Assembly: GCF_024347435.1 (NCBI RefSeq)
Contig: NZ_AP025480.1
Coordinates: 1,240,001 to 1,304,000 of the forward strand
DNA: 64,000 nucleotides
Reading direction: 5' to 3'
DNA from: Vibrio cyclitrophicus
GTDB lineage: Bacteria; Pseudomonadota; Gammaproteobacteria; Enterobacterales; Vibrionaceae
Shown here: positions 23,766 to 33,480 of the stretch, piece by piece
Numbering within the stretch: the stretch's first letter is position 1
Layout of the letters: the number at the start of each line of letters is the position of its first letter
Notes under the pieces: generated by a model
The model's database searches: none
Seen by the model: only the letters and a program-made list of their open reading frames with translations
Told to the model about the DNA's origin: nothing
Made by a program: the position numbers and the translations under genes

Positions 23766-25598
23766 GTGACCAACTTGTTTGACTCAGTCTCATTCCTTAA
23801 GACAGTAACAGAGCAGCCTGGCGTTTATCGAATGTATAACGCCGAGGCTGTCGTTATTTACGTCGGTAAAGCTAAGAACCTCAAAAAACGCCTTTCCAGC
23901 TATTTCCGTAAAAAAGTAGACAGTGAAAAAACACGTGCTCTAGTCAGTAATATCGACAAAATCGATGTCACTGTGACTCATACGGAAACAGAAGCTCTTA
24001 TTCTTGAGCACAACTACATCAAGCAGTATTTACCGAAATACAACGTACTTCTGCGTGATGATAAGTCGTACCCTTATATTTTTATTAGTGGCCATAAGCA
24101 TCCTCGTTTGTCGATGCATCGCGGTGCTAAGAAGAAAAAAGGTGAATACTTTGGTCCTTATCCTGATTCTGGCGCTGTGCGTGAGACGTTACACTTAATA
24201 CAAAAAATTTTTCCTGCTCGCCAGTGTGAAGATACGGTTTATGCCAACAGAACGCGCCCGTGTTTGATGTATCAAATTGGCCGCTGTGCTGCGCCATGTG
24301 TCAGTTCAATTATCTCTGATGAAGAATACAGCGAGCTTATCGACTACGTTCGTCTATTCCTTCAGGGGAAAGACAAGCTCGTCCTTGAAACGCTTATCGA
24401 CAAAATGGACAAGGCTAGCCAAGAGCTTCGCTTTGAGCAAGCGGCCGCTTTCCGCGACCAAATCCAAGCGATTAGACGGGTGCAAGAGCAACAGTACGTA
24501 TCTGATGATTCAATGGAAGATATGGACGTGTTGGGCTTTGCTCAAGAGAATGGCGTGGCTTGTATTCATATCTTGATGATCCGTCAAGGTAAGGTATTAG
24601 GCAGTAGAAGCCATTTTCCTAAAATTCCCAACAATACGGTGCGAGAAGAAGTTTTTTCGAGCTTTTTAAGTCAATATTATCTCGCACATAACGAAGCGAG
24701 AACCATACCAACTCGCCTCATTCTCAACGCCGATTTGATGGAAGATGTCACACCGATTCAAGAAGCTTTGTGTGAAGTCGCGGGTCGGAAGATCCACTTC
24801 AATACCAATCCTTTAGGGACTCGAGGTCGTTACCTTAAATTGTCGAATACCAATGCTTTAACGGCAATTACCACCAAGATTAATCATAAGATGACCATCA
24901 ACCAACGCTTCAAAGAGCTTCAAGAAGTGTTGTCGATGGATGCTATCAAGCGCATGGAATGTTTTGATATCAGTCATACTATGGGTGAAAGTACGATAGC
25001 TTCTTGTGTAGTGTTCAATCAGGAAGGCCCCGTTAAACCGGAATACCGCCGCTACAATATTACTGGTATTACTGGAGGCGATGACTACGCCGCGATGGCT
25101 CAGGCACTTGAAAAGCGCTATTCAAAGCAACTTGATGTCGACAAGATCCCAGATATCATCTTCATTGATGGTGGTAAGGGCCAACTGAATCGTGCTCATG
25201 AGATTATTTCTCAATATTGGGACGATTGGCCGTTTCGACCAAGAATGATGGGTATAGCGAAAGGGGTAACACGTAAACCTGGTTTGGAAACCTTAGTGAC
25301 CCTTGAAGGTGAAGAGTTCAATTTACCAAGTGATGCGCCAGCACTACACCTTATCCAACATATTCGTGATGAAAGCCATAATCATGCGATTGCAGGGCAT
25401 AGAGCGAAACGTGGTAAAACGCGAAGAACGAGTGCTTTGGAAGGAATTGAAGGTGTGGGGCCTAAACGTCGTCAAGCTTTGCTGAAATATATGGGTGGCT
25501 TACAAGAACTTAAGCGTGCAACTGTCGAAGAAATAGCCAAAGTACCGGGCATTAGTCATTCTTTGGCAGAAAACATTTATCAAGCATTGAAACAATAG
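23766..25598 (+). CDS. uvrC: Excinuclease ABC subunit C
   Basis: UvrC makes both incisions in nucleotide excision repair after recruitment by UvrB. The 610 residues contain, in order, the GIY-YIG nuclease domain for the 3' cut ([20 protein letters not shown], residues about 16-35), the UVR motif binding UvrB (about 200-240, [13 protein letters not shown]), the RNase H-like 5' nuclease ([26 protein letters not shown]), and a tandem helix-hairpin-helix at the C-terminus ([32 protein letters not shown]). The start is GTG. It shares a transcript with varA. Confidence 0.96.
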   Translation: MTNLFDSVSFLKTVTEQPGVYRMYNAEAVVIYVGKAKNLKKRLSSYFRKKVDSEKTRALVSNIDKIDVTVTHTETEALILEHNYIKQYLPKYNVLLRDDKSYPYIFISGHKHPRLSMHRGAKKKKGEYFGPYPDSGAVRETLHLIQKIFPARQCEDTVYANRTRPCLMYQIGRCAAPCVSSIISDEEYSELIDYVRLFLQGKDKLVLETLIDKMDKASQELRFEQAAAFRDQIQAIRRVQEQQYVSDDSMEDMDVLGFAQENGVACIHILMIRQGKVLGSRSHFPKIPNNTVREEVFSSFLSQYYLAHNEARTIPTRLILNADLMEDVTPIQEALCEVAGRKIHFNTNPLGTRGRYLKLSNTNALTAITTKINHKMTINQRFKELQEVLSMDAIKRMECFDISHTMGESTIASCVVFNQEGPVKPEYRRYNITGITGGDDYAAMAQALEKRYSKQLDVDKIPDIIFIDGGKGQLNRAHEIISQYWDDWPFRPRMMGIAKGVTRKPGLETLVTLEGEEFNLPSDAPALHLIQHIRDESHNHAIAGHRAKRGKTRRTSALEGIEGVGPKRRQALLKYMGGLQELKRATVEEIAKVPGISHSLAENIYQALKQ

Positions 25599-25644
25599 TA
25601 AAAATCCCGCACCATTAAAGCGCAATTAATAAGAGCCCAATAAT

Positions 25645-26202
25645 ATGCGTTTGAATATACCTAACATTTTGTCCTTACTGAGACTATTTTTGATCCCAGT
25701 ATTCGTTGTCGTTTTTTACCTACCTTATCAATGGGCTCCTTTTGCTGCAGCGATGGTTTTTTGGGTAGCGGGTTTTACAGATTGGCTAGATGGCATGCTA
25801 GCTCGTAAACTTGGACAAACTTCTCGTTTCGGCGCATTCATTGATCCTGTAGCCGACAAAGTACTGGTTGCTACGGCTCTTATCTTGATTACTGAGCATT
25901 TCCACTCGATTTGGATAACTATTCCAGCAGTGACTATGATAGCTCGTGAAATTATCATTTCGGCACTTCGTGAATGGATGGCTGAAATCGGTAAACGCGC
26001 AAGTGTTGCGGTATCTTGGGTTGGAAAAGTAAAAACCGTTTCTCAAATGTTCGCCCTTTGGGTGCTTATCTGGCGCTATGATGATTGGATGGTATGGGTG
26101 GGTTACATTGCACTTTATGTGGCAACTGTTCTTACTTACTGGTCAATGGCACAATACTTGATGGCTGCCAAAGACGATTTGTTGGATGAAAAACACCATT
26201 GA
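25645..26202 (+). CDS. pgsA: CDP-diacylglycerol-glycerol-3-phosphate 3-phosphatidyltransferase
   Basis: PgsA makes phosphatidylglycerol phosphate, the committed step to phosphatidylglycerol and cardiolipin, in the inner membrane. The 185-residue protein has several membrane helices. The CDP-alcohol phosphotransferase signature D-x2-D-G-x2-A-R-x8-G-x3-D-x3-D is fully present from [12 protein letters not shown] to [10 protein letters not shown]. It follows uvrC after 46 bases, the usual varA-uvrC-pgsA order, and is closed by a strong terminator. Confidence 0.95.
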   Translation: MRLNIPNILSLLRLFLIPVFVVVFYLPYQWAPFAAAMVFWVAGFTDWLDGMLARKLGQTSRFGAFIDPVADKVLVATALILITEHFHSIWITIPAVTMIAREIIISALREWMAEIGKRASVAVSWVGKVKTVSQMFALWVLIWRYDDWMVWVGYIALYVATVLTYWSMAQYLMAAKDDLLDEKHH

Positions 26203-26208
26203 TGAAGA

Positions 26209-26231
26209 AGCGAGCTGAGGCTCGCTTTTTT
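26209..26231 (+). terminator. Terminator after pgsA
   Basis: AGCGAGC-TGAG-GCTCGCT is followed by six T. Confidence 0.9.
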
Positions 26232-26389
26232 GATCTTTAACCTAAGTTTAAGTGATCAATAGTGGATATCTAATGTGATATAGATCTCCTTTGAAGAGCC
26301 TGTTCACAGCGTGCTTTGCACATAAAGTCAGCTATTTAGGCTGTTTCGTATGAAATCTATTCAAACGAATTAAAAATACAAAAATAATA

Positions 26390-26430
26390 TTGACTCAATC
26401 GTCTGAATCCGTAGAATGCATCCCGTACCC
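26390..26430 (+). promoter_or_regulatory. Promoter of the tRNA cluster
   Basis: TTGACT (26390-26395) and TAGAAT (26412-26417) lie 16 bases apart. A GC-rich stretch GCATCCCGTACCC follows at the expected initiation region. Such GC-rich discriminators are typical of stringently controlled stable-RNA promoters. The first tRNA begins about 45 bases later. Confidence 0.7.
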
Positions 26431-26468
26431 AAGAGGATGGCAATAAGCGATTCGGTTGGAGTTACTAA

Positions 26469-26542
26469 GGCGCCTTGGCAGAGTGGCTATGCAGCGGATT
26501 GCAAATCCGTGGACCTCGGTTCGACTCCGGGAGGCGCCTCCA
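26469..26542 (+). tRNA. tRNA-Cys (anticodon GCA), CCA encoded
   Basis: This 74-nt cloverleaf has acceptor arms GGCGCCT / AGGCGCC, the anticodon loop ATTGCAAAT and the T arm GGTTCGACTCC. Discriminator T and CCA follow. Confidence 0.96.
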
Positions 26543-26579
26543 TTCTCTCTTTCTTACTAGAAAGAACATGAATGAAAAT

Positions 26580-26655
26580 GCGATACTAGCTCAGTTGGTA
26601 GAGCGCAACCTTGCCAAGGTTGAGGTCATCGGTTCGAACCCGATGTATCGCTCCA
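26580..26655 (+). tRNA. tRNA-Gly (anticodon GCC), first copy
   Basis: This 76-nt cloverleaf has acceptor GCGATAC / GTATCGC, D loop AGCTCAGTTGGTAGAGC, anticodon stem-loop CAACCTTGCCAAGGTTG and encoded CCA. It is identical to 26859-26934. Confidence 0.97.
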
Positions 26656-26735
26656 AAATTTGTAATGTTGATTGGCGTCAGCATTAAGATGGTGTTTTAC
26701 TTTTCAGTAATCGGCATCGCAATAAAGAATTGCGT

Positions 26736-26822
26736 GCCCTGGTGGTGGAATTGGTAGACACAAGGGATTTAAAATCCCTCGGCGTTCGCGCTGTGCCGGT
26801 TCAAGTCCGGCCCGGGGCACCA
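26736..26822 (+). tRNA. tRNA-Leu (anticodon TAA)
   Basis: This 87-nt class II tRNA has a long variable arm (CGGCGTTCGCGCTG). The anticodon loop is ATTTAAAAT, the acceptor arms are GCCCTGG / CCGGGGC, and CCA is encoded. Confidence 0.96.
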
Positions 26823-26858
26823 TCTATTAAAGTCTACGTCTTAACGGATGTAGCAAAT

Positions 26859-26934
26859 GCGATACTAGCTCAGTTGGTAGAGCGCAACCTTGCCAAGGTT
26901 GAGGTCATCGGTTCGAACCCGATGTATCGCTCCA
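26859..26934 (+). tRNA. tRNA-Gly (anticodon GCC), second copy
   Basis: This is an exact copy of 26580-26655 after the Leu tRNA. It is the last tRNA of the Cys-Gly-Leu-Gly cluster and a terminator follows at once. Confidence 0.97.
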
Positions 26935-26937
26935 AAT

Positions 26938-26971
26938 TAAAAAGCCCGAACAGAAATGTTCGGGCTTTTTG
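26938..26971 (+). terminator. Terminator of the tRNA cluster
   Basis: AAAAAGCCCGAACA-GAAA-TGTTCGGGCTTTTT is a perfect inverted repeat with a tetraloop and a T run. Confidence 0.93.
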
Positions 26972-26974
26972 GTT

Positions 26975-27350
26975 TCTGGCGTTTAGCTTTACGTTTAAGA
27001 ACTCTTGTTGTTCGAACTCAAAATTCATACCTATTTCTAACTCTACCTCAAAATTTCGCAATCAAGTTTGTTTAGACAAGTTAGTTTTAAAAAGCGAGAT
27101 TCTCTATGAACTCGTTCCTCGCTCTAGGGAGTGATGCCCAGACCTCAAAGCCTCTCTAGCAGCTTTAAAGTCACCGTACTAGCATTTGTATATTCTCGTC
27201 ATCCTCCTCGGGCATGAGGAACCAATGAATTGGGAATCTCTTTCTTAAACGATAGTGTTGACGATATTTACATCAATTCCTCAATCACCGTTGTTATTTA
27301 TCAAGCTATTATTAAAAACTATTGATCGTTCATTTCACTTTATGTTACTT
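26975..27350. other. Intergenic DNA without recognisable gene
   Basis: Stop codons interrupt all frames frequently, and I see no RNA gene. The right end (27300-27350) probably holds the promoter for the structured region that follows. Confidence 0.4.
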
Positions 27351-27384
27351 TCCCGCGCAATCTCGGAATGACCGATGTTCAAAA

Positions 27385-27620
27385 AGAGCAGCGATCGCTT
27401 CTGGGGGATACGCGTAATGACCATTCTTGCTGATTGGGACATTACGTAGGGTAGGTATTGGCTAGTCCTTTAGCTGATAGACGGGATACTTATGGCGCAA
27501 TTCGTCATGTTAATGGGAAACCCAACATTGAACTCATTTAAAACTACATTGCTAATCAGCTCTGCATTTCCAAAGGGACCAGCTCCTCATAGCTGCCCGA
27601 TCCTGCAAAAATGCCCAATT
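27385..27620 (+). ncRNA. Putative structured leader RNA of the norspermidine operon
   Basis: Several compact hairpins occur in series. CGTAATG/CATTACG (27413-27446) comes first, then ATTGGCTA/TAGCTGAT (27457-27478, with G-T pairs), TGGG-AAA-CCCA (27514-27524), and GGGAC-CAGCT / AGCTG-CCC (27575-27598). A GCGATCGC palindrome lies at 27391. No frame encodes a plausible protein. It is about 200 bases before the first gene of the operon and could be a cis-acting leader, a riboswitch or a separate small RNA. I do not recognise it as a known RNA class. Confidence 0.4.
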
Positions 27621-27845
27621 CTTCAAAACAGTAGTATTACTGAACCTTGAGCTCGCGCTAACCAATTTTTGCTGTCCTAAGACGGCCTAATTTCGTATTT
27701 GTCATTTGACTTATGCGAGCGTACAGCTATATCTCATTTCTAGACAATACGCGTGTTTCACTATGAATTCTCTCTAAATCAATAGAGGGACAGAGTGTAA
27801 TTGCGTCTGATGGAGGTGAGTATGAACACATTCAAGGGGACTTTT

Positions 27846-30773
27846 ATGACTACAGCCTTTGAAGTCGATATCAACAGTATCGCAAACTCATTTTCAACTA
27901 TGGTTCCTATCTTAGAAGGAACGCACGATCTAACACCCGACGCTATTTTGCTTGAGCAAGAACAGCATGAATCGGATGTTCGCTCTTACCCAAGACGCTT
28001 GCCAATTGCAATTAAAAGAGCATGTGGCGTTTTAGTTGAAGATACTCGTGGCCAACTATTTCTCGATTGCTTAGCCGGTGCAGGTACACTTTCTTTGGGT
28101 TACAACCACCCTGAAATTAACCAAGCACTTAAAGACCAACTTGACTCAGGTTTGCCATACCAGACTCTTGATATCACGACTCAAGCGAAAGAGACGTTTA
28201 TCAAGCGAGTTAAAGCTTTTCTTCCTCAAGACTTTTCAGATAACTCGGTTCTTCAATTCTGTGGTCCATCAGGCGCTGATGCTGTAGAAGCGGCTATCAA
28301 GCTAGCGAAGCAAACCACAAGTCGTAACACCATGTTTGCTTTCCGTGGTGCTTACCATGGCATGACAAACGGCACCATGGGCATGATGGGCAACCTCGGC
28401 ACTAAAGAGCGTCGTAGCGGCTTGATGTCTGATGTGCACTTTATGCCTTTCCCATACAACCTGCGCTGTCCGTTTGGTATTGGTGGTGAAGCAGGTGCTA
28501 ACGCGAGCATTCGTTACATCGAACGTATGTTGAATGATGATGAATCCGGCATCATGAAACCAGCTGCGATGATCGTTGAGCCTGTACAAGGTGAGGGCGG
28601 TGTGATCCCTGCTCCAGCATCTTGGTTACAAGGTCTACGTCGTATCTGTGATGAACACGGCATCTTACTGATCTTTGATGAAATTCAGTGTGGTGTGGGT
28701 AAAACGGGTCATCGCTTTGCGTTTGAAGAGTCAGGTATTAATCCTGATATCTTATGTTTGTCTAAAGCGATTGGCGGCGGACTGCCGATGTCGTTGCTTG
28801 TATTCGATAAGAGTATCGATACTTGGAAAGCTGGTGAACACACCGGCACATTCCGTGGAAATCAGTTAGCAATGGTGTCTGGCGCTAAGGCGTTGGAAAT
28901 CATCGAGCGAGATGGTTTAGTTGAGCACGCAAACATCGCAGGCCAATACTTACGTCATGGGCTTGAGAAGATTCAATCGCGTGTGAACTGTATTGCTGAA
29001 GTTCGTGGTAAAGGCCTGATGCTTGGCGCTGAGATCAAGCAACCAAACGGCGAACTCAACAAATTTGGCGAGCCGCAATCAGACGGCCAATTAACCCTAG
29101 CTATTCAACGAGCAGCATTAGAGCGCGGCTTGATGGTTGAAAAGGGTGGTCGTGATGGTTCGGTAATTCGTTTCCTTCCACCTATGATTATCTCTTTTGA
29201 GCAGATCGACTTTGCATTGCGCGTCATGGAAGAAGCGATCATCGCAGCGGGTGGTGGTTTACGACAAGACCAAACACAAAGCGAAGAATCAAATCAGGAA
29301 TGGAACAAGCATTTCATCCAGACGGGTTTAGGCGGTAGCGACGAATTTGCTAGCGTGATGAACCAAACTACTCAAGCGATGAAAGCCGTTTTTGAACAGG
29401 TTGAAAGCCCTTATTCGGGTTTAGATCCAAAAGTGCTAGAAGCCGCCATCAATGCTGTCGATCTCGATAACAACCAATACGCTTTGGTTGATGTTGTAGA
29501 TAGCACTGCAGACCTTGTCGCTGCAAACTCTATCTTTGTGCAACACCCAGACTGTATTGCACACCTTCACACTCCACCTCTTATGGCTTCGGTAGCCGCT
29601 GAATCGATTATCGCGGCGTTGAATCAATCGATGGATTCATGGGACCAAGCATCGGCTGCGACTTATGTTGAGCAGCGCGTCGTGGATTGGATGTGTGACA
29701 AATACCAACTTGGTGCACAAGCTGACGGTGTTTTCACCAGCGGCGGTACGCAAAGTAACTTAATGGGCTTGTTGCTAGCAAGAGACTGGGTTGCCGATAA
29801 GCACGACGGTCACTCGATTCAAAAGTTGGGGTTACCTGAGTACGCGAGCAAACTGCGTATCCTATGTTCAAAGAAATCTCACTTCACGGTTCAAAAATCC
29901 GCATCATTAATGGGGTTAGGCGAAGCTGCAGTGTGCTGTGTCGATACCAATGCAAACGGCACCATCAAAGCTGACTTGCTAGATGCAGAAGTGAAAGCAC
30001 TTAAAGCACAAGGTCTGATTCCTTTTGCTGTGGTTGGCACGGCGGGCACAACCGATCATGGTGCGATTGATGACCTGGAAGCGATAGCTGATATCGCTAA
30101 CCAACAAGATCTTTGGTTCCATGTCGACAGTGCTTATGGTGGCGCGCTTATCTTAAGTAGTCATAAAGCTCGTCTAAAAGGCATCGAAAAAGCGGACTCT
30201 GTCAGCGTTGATTTCCACAAGTTGTTCTTCCAAACAATCAGCTGTGGTGCGGTGCTGCTCAAAGACAAAGCGAACTTTAAGTACTTACTGCATCACGCAG
30301 ATTACTTGAATCGTGAGCACGATGAGCTGCCGAATCTGGTCGATAAATCCATTGCTACCACCAAGCGTTTCGATGCACTGAAAGTTTTCATGACGATGCA
30401 AAGCGTTGGGCCAAAGCAATTGGGCGATATGTACGACCATCTCTTAGAGCAGACGCTTCAAGTTGCCGATCTGATTCAGAAGCATGACGATTTTGAGTTA
30501 CTTGCTGAGCCGTCACTGTCTACTGTGCTGTTCCGCTCGGTACCTAGCAATGAGCAATCGGCAAACGGCGTTCTTGATTTAGACAAACTGAATCAGACGT
30601 TAAGACTGGAGGCGCTGACTCGTGGCGTTGCCGTTCTTGGCGAAACGGTCGTCGATGGTAAAAGCGCGCTGAAATTTACTATCTTGAACCCGTGCTTAAA
30701 AACATCAGATTTCAAATCTCTAATTAACAAAATTCAGACTCTAGCCACTGAGCTAGCAGAACAACAAGGGTAA
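27846..30773 (+). CDS. Fused L-2,4-diaminobutyrate aminotransferase / decarboxylase
   Basis: This bifunctional PLP protein of about 975 residues makes 1,3-diaminopropane from aspartate semialdehyde via 2,4-diaminobutyrate. The N-terminal half (about 40-450) is a class III aminotransferase with FDEIQCGVGKTG and the PLP Lys307 in LSKAIGGGLPMS. The C-terminal half (about 500-970) is a group II decarboxylase with TSGGTQSNLMGLL, FHVDSAYGGALIL and PLP Lys792 in SVDFHKLFFQ. The fusion is known from Vibrio cholerae norspermidine synthesis. Two starts are possible: ATG 27846 after AAGGGGA, or ATG 27822 after GGAGGTGAG. I list the former, but the latter has the stronger RBS. Confidence 0.9.
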   Translation: MTTAFEVDINSIANSFSTMVPILEGTHDLTPDAILLEQEQHESDVRSYPRRLPIAIKRACGVLVEDTRGQLFLDCLAGAGTLSLGYNHPEINQALKDQLDSGLPYQTLDITTQAKETFIKRVKAFLPQDFSDNSVLQFCGPSGADAVEAAIKLAKQTTSRNTMFAFRGAYHGMTNGTMGMMGNLGTKERRSGLMSDVHFMPFPYNLRCPFGIGGEAGANASIRYIERMLNDDESGIMKPAAMIVEPVQGEGGVIPAPASWLQGLRRICDEHGILLIFDEIQCGVGKTGHRFAFEESGINPDILCLSKAIGGGLPMSLLVFDKSIDTWKAGEHTGTFRGNQLAMVSGAKALEIIERDGLVEHANIAGQYLRHGLEKIQSRVNCIAEVRGKGLMLGAEIKQPNGELNKFGEPQSDGQLTLAIQRAALERGLMVEKGGRDGSVIRFLPPMIISFEQIDFALRVMEEAIIAAGGGLRQDQTQSEESNQEWNKHFIQTGLGGSDEFASVMNQTTQAMKAVFEQVESPYSGLDPKVLEAAINAVDLDNNQYALVDVVDSTADLVAANSIFVQHPDCIAHLHTPPLMASVAAESIIAALNQSMDSWDQASAATYVEQRVVDWMCDKYQLGAQADGVFTSGGTQSNLMGLLLARDWVADKHDGHSIQKLGLPEYASKLRILCSKKSHFTVQKSASLMGLGEAAVCCVDTNANGTIKADLLDAEVKALKAQGLIPFAVVGTAGTTDHGAIDDLEAIADIANQQDLWFHVDSAYGGALILSSHKARLKGIEKADSVSVDFHKLFFQTISCGAVLLKDKANFKYLLHHADYLNREHDELPNLVDKSIATTKRFDALKVFMTMQSVGPKQLGDMYDHLLEQTLQVADLIQKHDDFELLAEPSLSTVLFRSVPSNEQSANGVLDLDKLNQTLRLEALTRGVAVLGETVVDGKSALKFTILNPCLKTSDFKSLINKIQTLATELAEQQG

Positions 30774-30781
30774 TTAATACT

Positions 30782-32032
30782 ATGGCTATTCTACAAATTG
30801 GTGCAGGCGGCGTTGGTTGGGTTGTTGCACATAAAGCAGCACAAAATAACGAAGTACTGGGTGATATCACAATCGCTTCGCGCACAATCGCGAAATGTGA
30901 AAAAATCATCGAATCGATTAAAGGTAAAAACAACCTTAAAGATTTAACTAAGAAACTAGAAGCACGTTCAGTAGACGCTGACGATGTTGATGCGCTTGTT
31001 GCTTTGATTAAAGAAGTTAAGCCTGATCTAGTTATCAACGCTGGTCCTCCTTGGGTAAACATGGCGATCATGGAAGCGTGTTACCAATCTAAAGTATCTT
31101 ACCTAGATACATCGGTAGCGGTTGACCTATGTTCTGAAGGTCAACAAGTACCACAAGCTTACGATTGGCAGTGGGGCTACCGTGAGAAGTTCGCTGAAGC
31201 GGGCATCACAGGTATTCTTGGTGCTGGTTTTGATCCAGGTGTGGTATCAATCTTTGCAGCGTACGCGGTTAAGCACTTGTTCGATGAGATTGACTCAATT
31301 GACGTGATGGACGTGAATGCTGGCGATCACGGCAAGAAGTTTGCGACAAACTTTGACCCAGAAACCAACATGCTTGAGATCCAAGGCGATTCTTTCTACT
31401 GGGAAAATGAAGAGTGGAAACAAGTACCTTGTCACTCTCGTATGCTTGAATTTGAATTCCCGAACTGTGGTTCTCACAAAGTTTACTCAATGGCGCATGA
31501 TGAAGTTCGTTCAATGAAAGAGTTCATCCCAGCTAAGCGTATCGAATTCTGGATGGGCTTTGGTGATGCATACTTGAACTACTTCAACTGCATGCGTGAT
31601 ATCGGTCTTCTTAGCCCAGATCCGCTAACACTGCACGATGGTACTGTGGTTCAGCCTCTGCATGTTCTTAAAGCACTACTACCAGACCCAACATCTTTGG
31701 CTCCGGGTTACACGGGCTTAACGTGTATCGGTACTTGGGTTCAAGGTAAGAAAGACGGTAAAGAGCGCAGCGTATTCATCTACAATAACGCAGACCACGA
31801 AGTGGCTTACGAAGACGTAGAGCACCAAGCGATCTCTTACACAACAGGTGTTCCAGCGATTACGGCTGCACTTCAGTTCTTCCGTGGCGAATGGGCTGAT
31901 AAAGGTGTGTTCAACATGGAACAGCTAAACCCAGACCCGTTTCTAGCAACGATGCCTGAGATCGGTCTAGATTGGCACGTTCAAGAGCTAGAGCCGACGC
32001 AAGGTCTGCCTCTGATCCATACTTTGAAGTAA
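30782..32032 (+). CDS. Carboxynorspermidine dehydrogenase (saccharopine dehydrogenase family)
   Basis: This 416-residue enzyme condenses 1,3-diaminopropane with aspartate semialdehyde and reduces the imine with NADPH to carboxynorspermidine. The Rossmann start MAILQIGAGGVGWVVAHKAAQ and the saccharopine-dehydrogenase-like motif VINAGPPWVNMAIMEAC are clear, followed by LGAGFDPGVVSIF. It lies eight bases after the aminotransferase/decarboxylase gene and before nspC, the same order as VC1625-1624-1623 in V. cholerae. Codon usage is strongly biased towards common codons, suggesting good expression. Confidence 0.92.
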   Translation: MAILQIGAGGVGWVVAHKAAQNNEVLGDITIASRTIAKCEKIIESIKGKNNLKDLTKKLEARSVDADDVDALVALIKEVKPDLVINAGPPWVNMAIMEACYQSKVSYLDTSVAVDLCSEGQQVPQAYDWQWGYREKFAEAGITGILGAGFDPGVVSIFAAYAVKHLFDEIDSIDVMDVNAGDHGKKFATNFDPETNMLEIQGDSFYWENEEWKQVPCHSRMLEFEFPNCGSHKVYSMAHDEVRSMKEFIPAKRIEFWMGFGDAYLNYFNCMRDIGLLSPDPLTLHDGTVVQPLHVLKALLPDPTSLAPGYTGLTCIGTWVQGKKDGKERSVFIYNNADHEVAYEDVEHQAISYTTGVPAITAALQFFRGEWADKGVFNMEQLNPDPFLATMPEIGLDWHVQELEPTQGLPLIHTLK

Positions 32033-32041
32033 TTTCTGGCT

Positions 32042-32119
32042 CTTTGCCCTCGTTGCGTTGTCCATCGTGCTCATTTACGTTCGTAAACTCCGCGCGATGT
32101 CCTAGCGACAAGGTCAAAG
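32042..32119. repeat. Imperfect 78-bp palindromic element in the norspermidine operon
   Basis: The two halves, CTTTGCCCTCGTTGCG... and its partner ending ...GCGACAAGGTCAAAG, are imperfectly complementary around the perfect centre TTTACG-TT-CGTAAA. It lies in the 211-bp gap before nspC. It resembles dispersed intergenic repeats of vibrios, but only one copy is in this window. Confidence 0.6.
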
Positions 32120-32148
32120 CTCTGCGAATTCCATTCAAAGTCATATGA

Positions 32149-32195
32149 TTGACGAGAACGTATAATTACAAGCCGATGCTGTTGCGTCGGCTTTG
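32149..32195 (+). promoter_or_regulatory. Possible internal promoter and hairpin before nspC
   Basis: TATAAT at 32161-32166 is a perfect -10 hexamer, but no good -35 stands at 17 bases. Just downstream AAGCCGA / TCGGCTT (32170-32176, 32187-32193) form a hairpin. nspC may be expressed partly on its own. Confidence 0.35.
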
Positions 32196-32243
32196 TTCGA
32201 TTATCATGTGCCTTCGTGAACTCGAGGGCCGCAAGGTATTAAC

Positions 32244-33377
32244 ATGCAAAACAACGAACTAAAAACCCCATACTTCATGATCAACGAAGACAAGTTGATT
32301 GCGAATTTAGAGATAGCTAAGCAGCTGAAAGAGATTTCAGGTGTGAAGTTGGTATTGGCACTGAAGTGTTTTTCGACATGGGGTGTGTTTGACATCATCA
32401 AACCTTACCTCGATGGCACGACAAGCTCTGGCCCATACGAAGTGAAACTTGGTCACGAAACCTTTGGTGGTGAGACGCATGCTTACAGTGTGGGTTACAG
32501 CGAAGATGACGTGAGAGAAGTTGCGGATATTTGCGACAAGATGATTTTCAACTCACAAAGCCAATTCGAAGCTTACCGCCATATTGTTGAAGGTAAAGCG
32601 TCGCTGGGTTTACGTCTAAATCCGGGCGTAAGTTACGCAGGACAAGACTTAGCAAATCCGGCGCGTCAATTCTCTCGTTTAGGTGTTCAGGCTGATCACA
32701 TTAAGCCTGAGATCTTCGACGAGATTAATGGCGCGATGTTCCACATGAACTGCGAGAACAAAGACGTCGATGCATTTATCGGCCTGCTTGATTCAATCTC
32801 AGAGCAGTTTGGCGATCACCTAGATAAGTTGGATTGGGTGAGCATGGGCGGAGGTGTGTTCTTCACATGGCCGGGTTATGACATCGAGAAGTTGGGCCTT
32901 GCACTAAAAGCCTTTTCTGAAAAGCACGGCGTGCAGATGTACCTTGAACCGGGTGAAGCGATCATTACTAAAACGACGGATCTGGTCGTGACAGTAGTTG
33001 ATATCGTAGAGAACGTGAAGAAAACGGCAATTGTCGACTCGGCAACCGAAGCGCATCGCCTTGATACGCTTATCTACAATGAACCGGCATCGGTATTGGA
33101 AGCTTCAGAAAATGGTAGCCATGACTATGTAATTGGTTCGTGTTCATGTCTTGCGGGCGATCAGTTCTGTGAAGCAAGCTTTGATGAGCCACTTAAGATT
33201 GGTCAAAAGCTGCACCTGCTAGACAGCGCGGGTTACACCATGGTGAAACTGAACTGGTTCAATGGCCTAAAAATGCCGTCAATCTACTGCGAGCGTAGCG
33301 GTGGCGAAGTTCAAAAGTTGAATGAGTTTGGCTATGAAGACTTTAAACGTTCATTGTCACAATGGTCGGTTAAGTAA
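32244..33377 (+). CDS. nspC: Carboxynorspermidine decarboxylase
   Basis: NspC removes the carboxyl group of carboxynorspermidine to give norspermidine, a polyamine that influences biofilm formation in vibrios. The 377-residue protein is an alanine-racemase-fold (fold III) PLP enzyme. PLP Lys41 lies in [12 protein letters not shown], the phosphate-binding [13 protein letters not shown] follows, and the second-monomer Cys motif is [13 protein letters not shown]. The start follows a CGCAAGGTATTAAC sequence. It is the last gene of the pathway, closed by a terminator. Confidence 0.94.
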   Translation: MQNNELKTPYFMINEDKLIANLEIAKQLKEISGVKLVLALKCFSTWGVFDIIKPYLDGTTSSGPYEVKLGHETFGGETHAYSVGYSEDDVREVADICDKMIFNSQSQFEAYRHIVEGKASLGLRLNPGVSYAGQDLANPARQFSRLGVQADHIKPEIFDEINGAMFHMNCENKDVDAFIGLLDSISEQFGDHLDKLDWVSMGGGVFFTWPGYDIEKLGLALKAFSEKHGVQMYLEPGEAIITKTTDLVVTVVDIVENVKKTAIVDSATEAHRLDTLIYNEPASVLEASENGSHDYVIGSCSCLAGDQFCEASFDEPLKIGQKLHLLDSAGYTMVKLNWFNGLKMPSIYCERSGGEVQKLNEFGYEDFKRSLSQWSVK

Positions 33378-33399
33378 CCAAACATTGCATTAGAACGAT

Positions 33400-33431
33400 A
33401 AAAAGAGCGGCCGATGAGCTGCTCTTTTTTG
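33400..33431 (+). terminator. Terminator after nspC
   Basis: AGAGCGGC-CGATGA-GCTGCTCT (one G-T pair) is followed by six T. Confidence 0.85.
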
Positions 33432-33480
33432 TTTTTAGATAAATGTTACCAGTGAAAAGATAGAAGTTAAGCGCTATCTG

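Noticed and set aside
26469..26934. CRISPR or other short repeat array
   Set aside because: The repeated 76-base units are tRNA-Gly genes with full cloverleafs; no regularly spaced repeats with spacers occur anywhere in the window.
26475..27134. Open frames across the tRNA cluster and beyond
   Set aside because: They run through tRNA genes and a terminator, and repeat because the tRNA-Gly copies are identical; not coding.
27385..27620. CsrB-type or tmRNA-like RNA
   Set aside because: The region does not have the many GGA loops of CsrB nor a tmRNA tRNA-like end; left as an unclassified structured region.
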